From the NCBI GenBank assembly GCA_934615145.1, contig CAKTTM010000007.1, positions 1 to 18,020 on the forward strand: 18,020 bases of DNA, written 5' to 3'. Each line of letters begins with the position of its first letter. The first letter of the stretch is position 1. Below, one piece after another: positions 15,327 through 18,020 of this stretch. A model generated the notes under the pieces. It ran no database searches. It had not been told where the DNA came from and was given only the letters and a program-made list of their open reading frames with translations. The translations under genes and the position numbers were made by a program. Source of the DNA: an uncultured Clostridia bacterium. Its GTDB lineage: Bacteria; Bacillota; Clostridia; Christensenellales; Aristaeellaceae.

Positions 15327-18020
15327 CCACGATCGATATCGCAGCGCGCTCCGCCGCGCTCAAGCAGGATATGACGCTGCGCAATCTCTTTGACCTGACG
15401 GTGTCTGGCGGCGACATGGTGGCCGCCCGCTGGCTGGAGGGCGACGAGGAAAAGGCGCTCACCTTCAATGAGTACAAGGCGCTGAGCTTTGACTACGCGG
15501 CCTATCTGCAGCAGGCCATCGGCACGGACAACAAGGGCCGCTTCGTGGCCATCCAGATGGACACCGCCTGGCAGTGGTTCCCCACATTCTGGGGGCTGAT
15601 GGCGGCGGGCTATCAGGCCATATTGCTGGACGCTTCGCTGAATGACGAGATGACCGCCTATATGCTGCAGCAGGCGGGTGCTGCGGCGCTGATCGTCAAG
15701 AACCGCCGACAGCTGCCGGCGCATTACACGCAGGTACTGCACGCCGATCTGTTCGCGGCCCCCAAGGCGCCTGACTTCACCCCGCAGTGGGGCACCATGG
15801 TGGCGCTGTGCACCTCGGGCACCACGGCCACCAGCCGCATCTTCGTCTACGATGAGGAGGCCATCTGCTACCAGTGCCTCAACTCAGAGCTGCTCTACAA
15901 TGCCAACAAGCGCATCATCTCCGGCGAGCCGGAGCGCTCGCTGGCCTTCCTGCCCTATCATCATATCTTTGGCTTTATGGTGAACCTGCTGTGGAGCAAC
16001 TTCATCGGCTATGAGACCGTCTACATGAAGGACAGGGCGCCGGAGACCATCTTGTCGATCGCCCGCCGCTTCCAGATCACCTTCCTGTGCGCTGTGCCGC
16101 TGCTGGCCAACTCGCTGTCGGTCTCTTTGCAAAAGAAGGTGGCCCAGCAGAAGGCCAGCAAGCGCACCGCCTTCAAGTTTGCCCGGTGGCTGAGCCTGAC
16201 GGTGCAAAAGATCAGCCCGGAGCTGGGCATGGACCTGGCGCGCAATGTGCTGTTTAAGGATGTCTTGAGCCAGATACTGGGCCCGCAGGTCAGGACCATC
16301 ATCCTGGGCGGCAGCCATACGCCTGAGGAACATATGCGCACGATCGCGGCGCTGGGCTACTACACGGTGTCCGGCTTTGGCATGACGGAGACGGCCATCA
16401 CCTCGGTGGAGACCAGCATGCACCTGAAGACCCGAACCTCGGGCTCGGTGGGCAGGCCGCTGAGCTCGGTGGAGTACCGCGTGCAGTCAGACGGCTTAAG
16501 CTCAATGACCGGCGAGATGTTCATCCGCGGACAGAGCGTGCATACCGCGCGGCTGCAGGATGGCAAGCTGGTGGGCCCGGCGGTGGACGCCGAGGGCTGG
16601 TATCCCACGGGCGACATCGTGCGGCTGGAAAAGGGCATGCGCATGTATGTCGAGGGCCGCAGCAAGGATGTCATCATCAATGAGTCGGGCGAGAATGTCT
16701 ACCCCGATGAGCTGGAAGACAGCTTTGGCATCCTGGAGGGCGTGGATCAGTTCTGCGTGCTGGGCATCAAGAACACAGGCGACAGCCGCATCAATCGCCT
16801 GAAGCGCCGCCGCCACGCCAACCCTAACTATGAGGACATCACCCTGGTGCTGAGCGTGGGCGACCGCTACCGCGACGACGCCTTCCTGACCAGCCTGATG
16901 CGCCAGGTGGTGCAGCTGAACAATAAACTGCCCATCTTGAAGCGCGTCACCCGCGTGCTGGCGACGCCTGACAAGTTCCAGACGGCCAACGGCATCAAGG
17001 TCAAGCGCCTGGCGCTCAAGGACATGGTGGAGAACACCAAGATCGCCTACCGCGATTTGGACCTGAAGTCGGGCGCCGGCCCCTTGAGCGAGGTGGCCCC
17101 CATCGTCAACGAGGAGGCCGCGCCCCGCGACCTGGCGCTGGACGAGATCCGCCAGAAGGTGCGCCGCGTGTACGCGGAGACCCTGCAGGTGGCGCCAGAA
17201 AGCGTCAGCGACGACGCGCACTTTATCACCGACCTTGGCGGCGACAGCCTGCAGGTGCTGAGCATCTCGCTCAAGGTAGAAGAGCTGTTCTCCGTGCTGA
17301 TCCCTGTGGAGGAGTACGGCCTGTGCACCACGGTCAACGACATGAGCCGCCTGCTGCAGGAGAAACTAAGCGGCGCGGGCCCGGCCAAGGCCGAGGAGCG
17401 CAGGGCGGGCGATGTGGCGCCGATCACCGACTTTGAGCAGAGCCCCGAGTATCAGGAGTTCGCCATCCGCGAGGCGGCGCTGCTGGGCGCCGGCATGGAA
17501 AACCCCTACTTCGTGGCGCATGACTCGGCACTGAGCAATACCTCCATGATGGCGGGGCAGAAGGTGCTGAACTTTGGCTCCTACAACTATGCCGGCATGA
17601 GCGGGCGCAAGGAAGTGCAGGAGGCGGCCAAGCAGGCCATCGACCTCTACGGCACCTCAGCCTCTGGCAGCAGGCTGCTGGCGGGTGAAAAGAGCATCAA
17701 CCTGGAGCTGGAAAGCGAGCTGGCCAAGTGGAAGCGTACTGAAGCCGCGCTGGTGCTGGTGGGCGGCCACTCGACCAATGTGACCTTTGTGGGCAACTTC
17801 TGCGGCAAGGACGACCTGATCGTCTATGACGCGCTGGCGCATAACTCTATCGACCAGGGCTGCAGGCTGTCCGAAGCCACGGTCAAGCCCTTCCCGCATA
17901 ACGACGTGGCGGCGCTGGAGAGCATTCTGAAAAGCCAGCGCGACAAGTTTGCCAAGGTGCTGATCATCATCGAGGGCGCCTACTCCATGGACGGCGACAT
18001 CGCCGACGTCCCCGCCTTTG
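15323..18020 (+). CDS. Fused acyl-AMP ligase - acyl carrier protein - alpha-oxoamine synthase (3' end beyond window)
   Basis: At least 899 residues. Residues 1-600 are an ANL-superfamily acyl-activating enzyme: A3 loop CTSGTTATS (163-171), A5 GFGMTET (351-357), A7 YPTGD (427-431), A8 GRSKD and A10-like NGIKVKR. Residues about 610-680 are an acyl carrier protein with the phosphopantetheine serine S642 in GGDSLQ. From about 727 runs a PLP fold-type I alpha-oxoamine synthase: FGSYNYAGMS (751-760), YGTSASGSRLLAGE, and DALAHNS with PLP-stacking H840; the PLP lysine lies past the window. The layout implies activation of a fatty acid, loading on the internal ACP, and decarboxylative condensation with an amino acid, as by serine palmitoyltransferase. 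TTG 15323 is supported by AAAGGAGG 10 nt upstream and by the TTGA overlap with the SDR gene. The amino acid and the product are unknown. Confidence 0.88.
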   Translation, partial: MTTIDIAARSAALKQDMTLRNLFDLTVSGGDMVAARWLEGDEEKALTFNEYKALSFDYAAYLQQAIGTDNKGRFVAIQMDTAWQWFPTFWGLMAAGYQAILLDASLNDEMTAYMLQQAGAAALIVKNRRQLPAHYTQVLHADLFAAPKAPDFTPQWGTMVALCTSGTTATSRIFVYDEEAICYQCLNSELLYNANKRIISGEPERSLAFLPYHHIFGFMVNLLWSNFIGYETVYMKDRAPETILSIARRFQITFLCAVPLLANSLSVSLQKKVAQQKASKRTAFKFARWLSLTVQKISPELGMDLARNVLFKDVLSQILGPQVRTIILGGSHTPEEHMRTIAALGYYTVSGFGMTETAITSVETSMHLKTRTSGSVGRPLSSVEYRVQSDGLSSMTGEMFIRGQSVHTARLQDGKLVGPAVDAEGWYPTGDIVRLEKGMRMYVEGRSKDVIINESGENVYPDELEDSFGILEGVDQFCVLGIKNTGDSRINRLKRRRHANPNYEDITLVLSVGDRYRDDAFLTSLMRQVVQLNNKLPILKRVTRVLATPDKFQTANGIKVKRLALKDMVENTKIAYRDLDLKSGAGPLSEVAPIVNEEAAPRDLALDEIRQKVRRVYAETLQVAPESVSDDAHFITDLGGDSLQVLSISLKVEELFSVLIPVEEYGLCTTVNDMSRLLQEKLSGAGPAKAEERRAGDVAPITDFEQSPEYQEFAIREAALLGAGMENPYFVAHDSALSNTSMMAGQKVLNFGSYNYAGMSGRKEVQEAAKQAIDLYGTSASGSRLLAGEKSINLELESELAKWKRTEAALVLVGGHSTNVTFVGNFCGKDDLIVYDALAHNSIDQGCRLSEATVKPFPHNDVAALESILKSQRDKFAKVLIIIEGAYSMDGDIADVPAF

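Noticed and set aside
16502..17221. 239-codon minus-strand frame
   Set aside because: Antisense of the ligase-ACP part of the fusion synthase, which carries intact ANL and ACP motifs.
15323..18020. Non-ribosomal peptide synthetase module
   Set aside because: There is an adenylate-forming domain and a carrier domain, but no condensation domain, and a PLP oxoamine synthase follows directly; this fits lipid or aminoketone synthesis better.

Overview
The window appears to join DNA from two unrelated bacteria. Bases 1 to about 1570 read as an alphaproteobacterium of the Rhodobacter/Paracoccus type: the start of purB, a DUF2853 gene, slyX and the first half of hisS. From about 1590 onward the DNA reads as a GC-rich member of the Bacillota, most likely Clostridia. 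The signs are strong AAAGGAGG-type ribosome binding sites, TTG and GTG starts, a clostridial-style ECF sigma factor with a membrane partner, and a clostridial pRiA4b-ORF3-like protein. hisS stops mid-domain at about codon 236 and runs straight into the antisense of a broken minus-strand gene. The simplest reading is an assembly or library chimera, not a natural transfer.

Layout of the clostridial part. 1590-2750 (minus) is a truncated pRiA4b ORF-3-like protein. 2866-4749 (minus) is ftsH with its own terminator. Behind the ftsH start lies a 166-bp near-perfect palindromic element (4835-5000) whose right end supplies the stop codon of an NADPH-dependent FMN reductase (4998-5543, minus). Upstream of that is a CadC/SmtB-type metal-sensing ArsR repressor (5765-6139, minus), with palindromes in the gap between the two genes. 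Divergent from it are an ECF sigma factor (6265-6783) and an overlapping 838-residue single-pass membrane protein with repeated extracytoplasmic modules (6773-9289), probably the cognate anti-sigma/sensor.

A perfect 13-bp hairpin at 9307-9336 separates this pair from a small convergent GNAT-like acetyltransferase (9359-9640, minus). Next come a secreted type I pullulanase with two tandem CBM41 domains (9773-12640) and a VOC-family protein 21 nt behind it. After a terminator there is an MFS transporter (13154-14308) with its own terminator.

The last and most interesting unit starts at a good promoter (TTGCCA, 17-bp spacer, TAATAT, 14416-14444). A short-chain dehydrogenase (14472-15326) overlaps, through a TTGA stop/start, a very large enzyme (15323 to beyond the window end). 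That enzyme fuses an acyl-activating AMP ligase, an acyl carrier protein and an alpha-oxoamine synthase of the serine palmitoyltransferase type. Together they look like a compact route from a fatty acid and an amino acid to a reduced long-chain amino alcohol, a sphingoid-base-like product. The product itself is inference. No tRNA, rRNA or CRISPR array was seen, and no gap between genes exceeds 300 bases.
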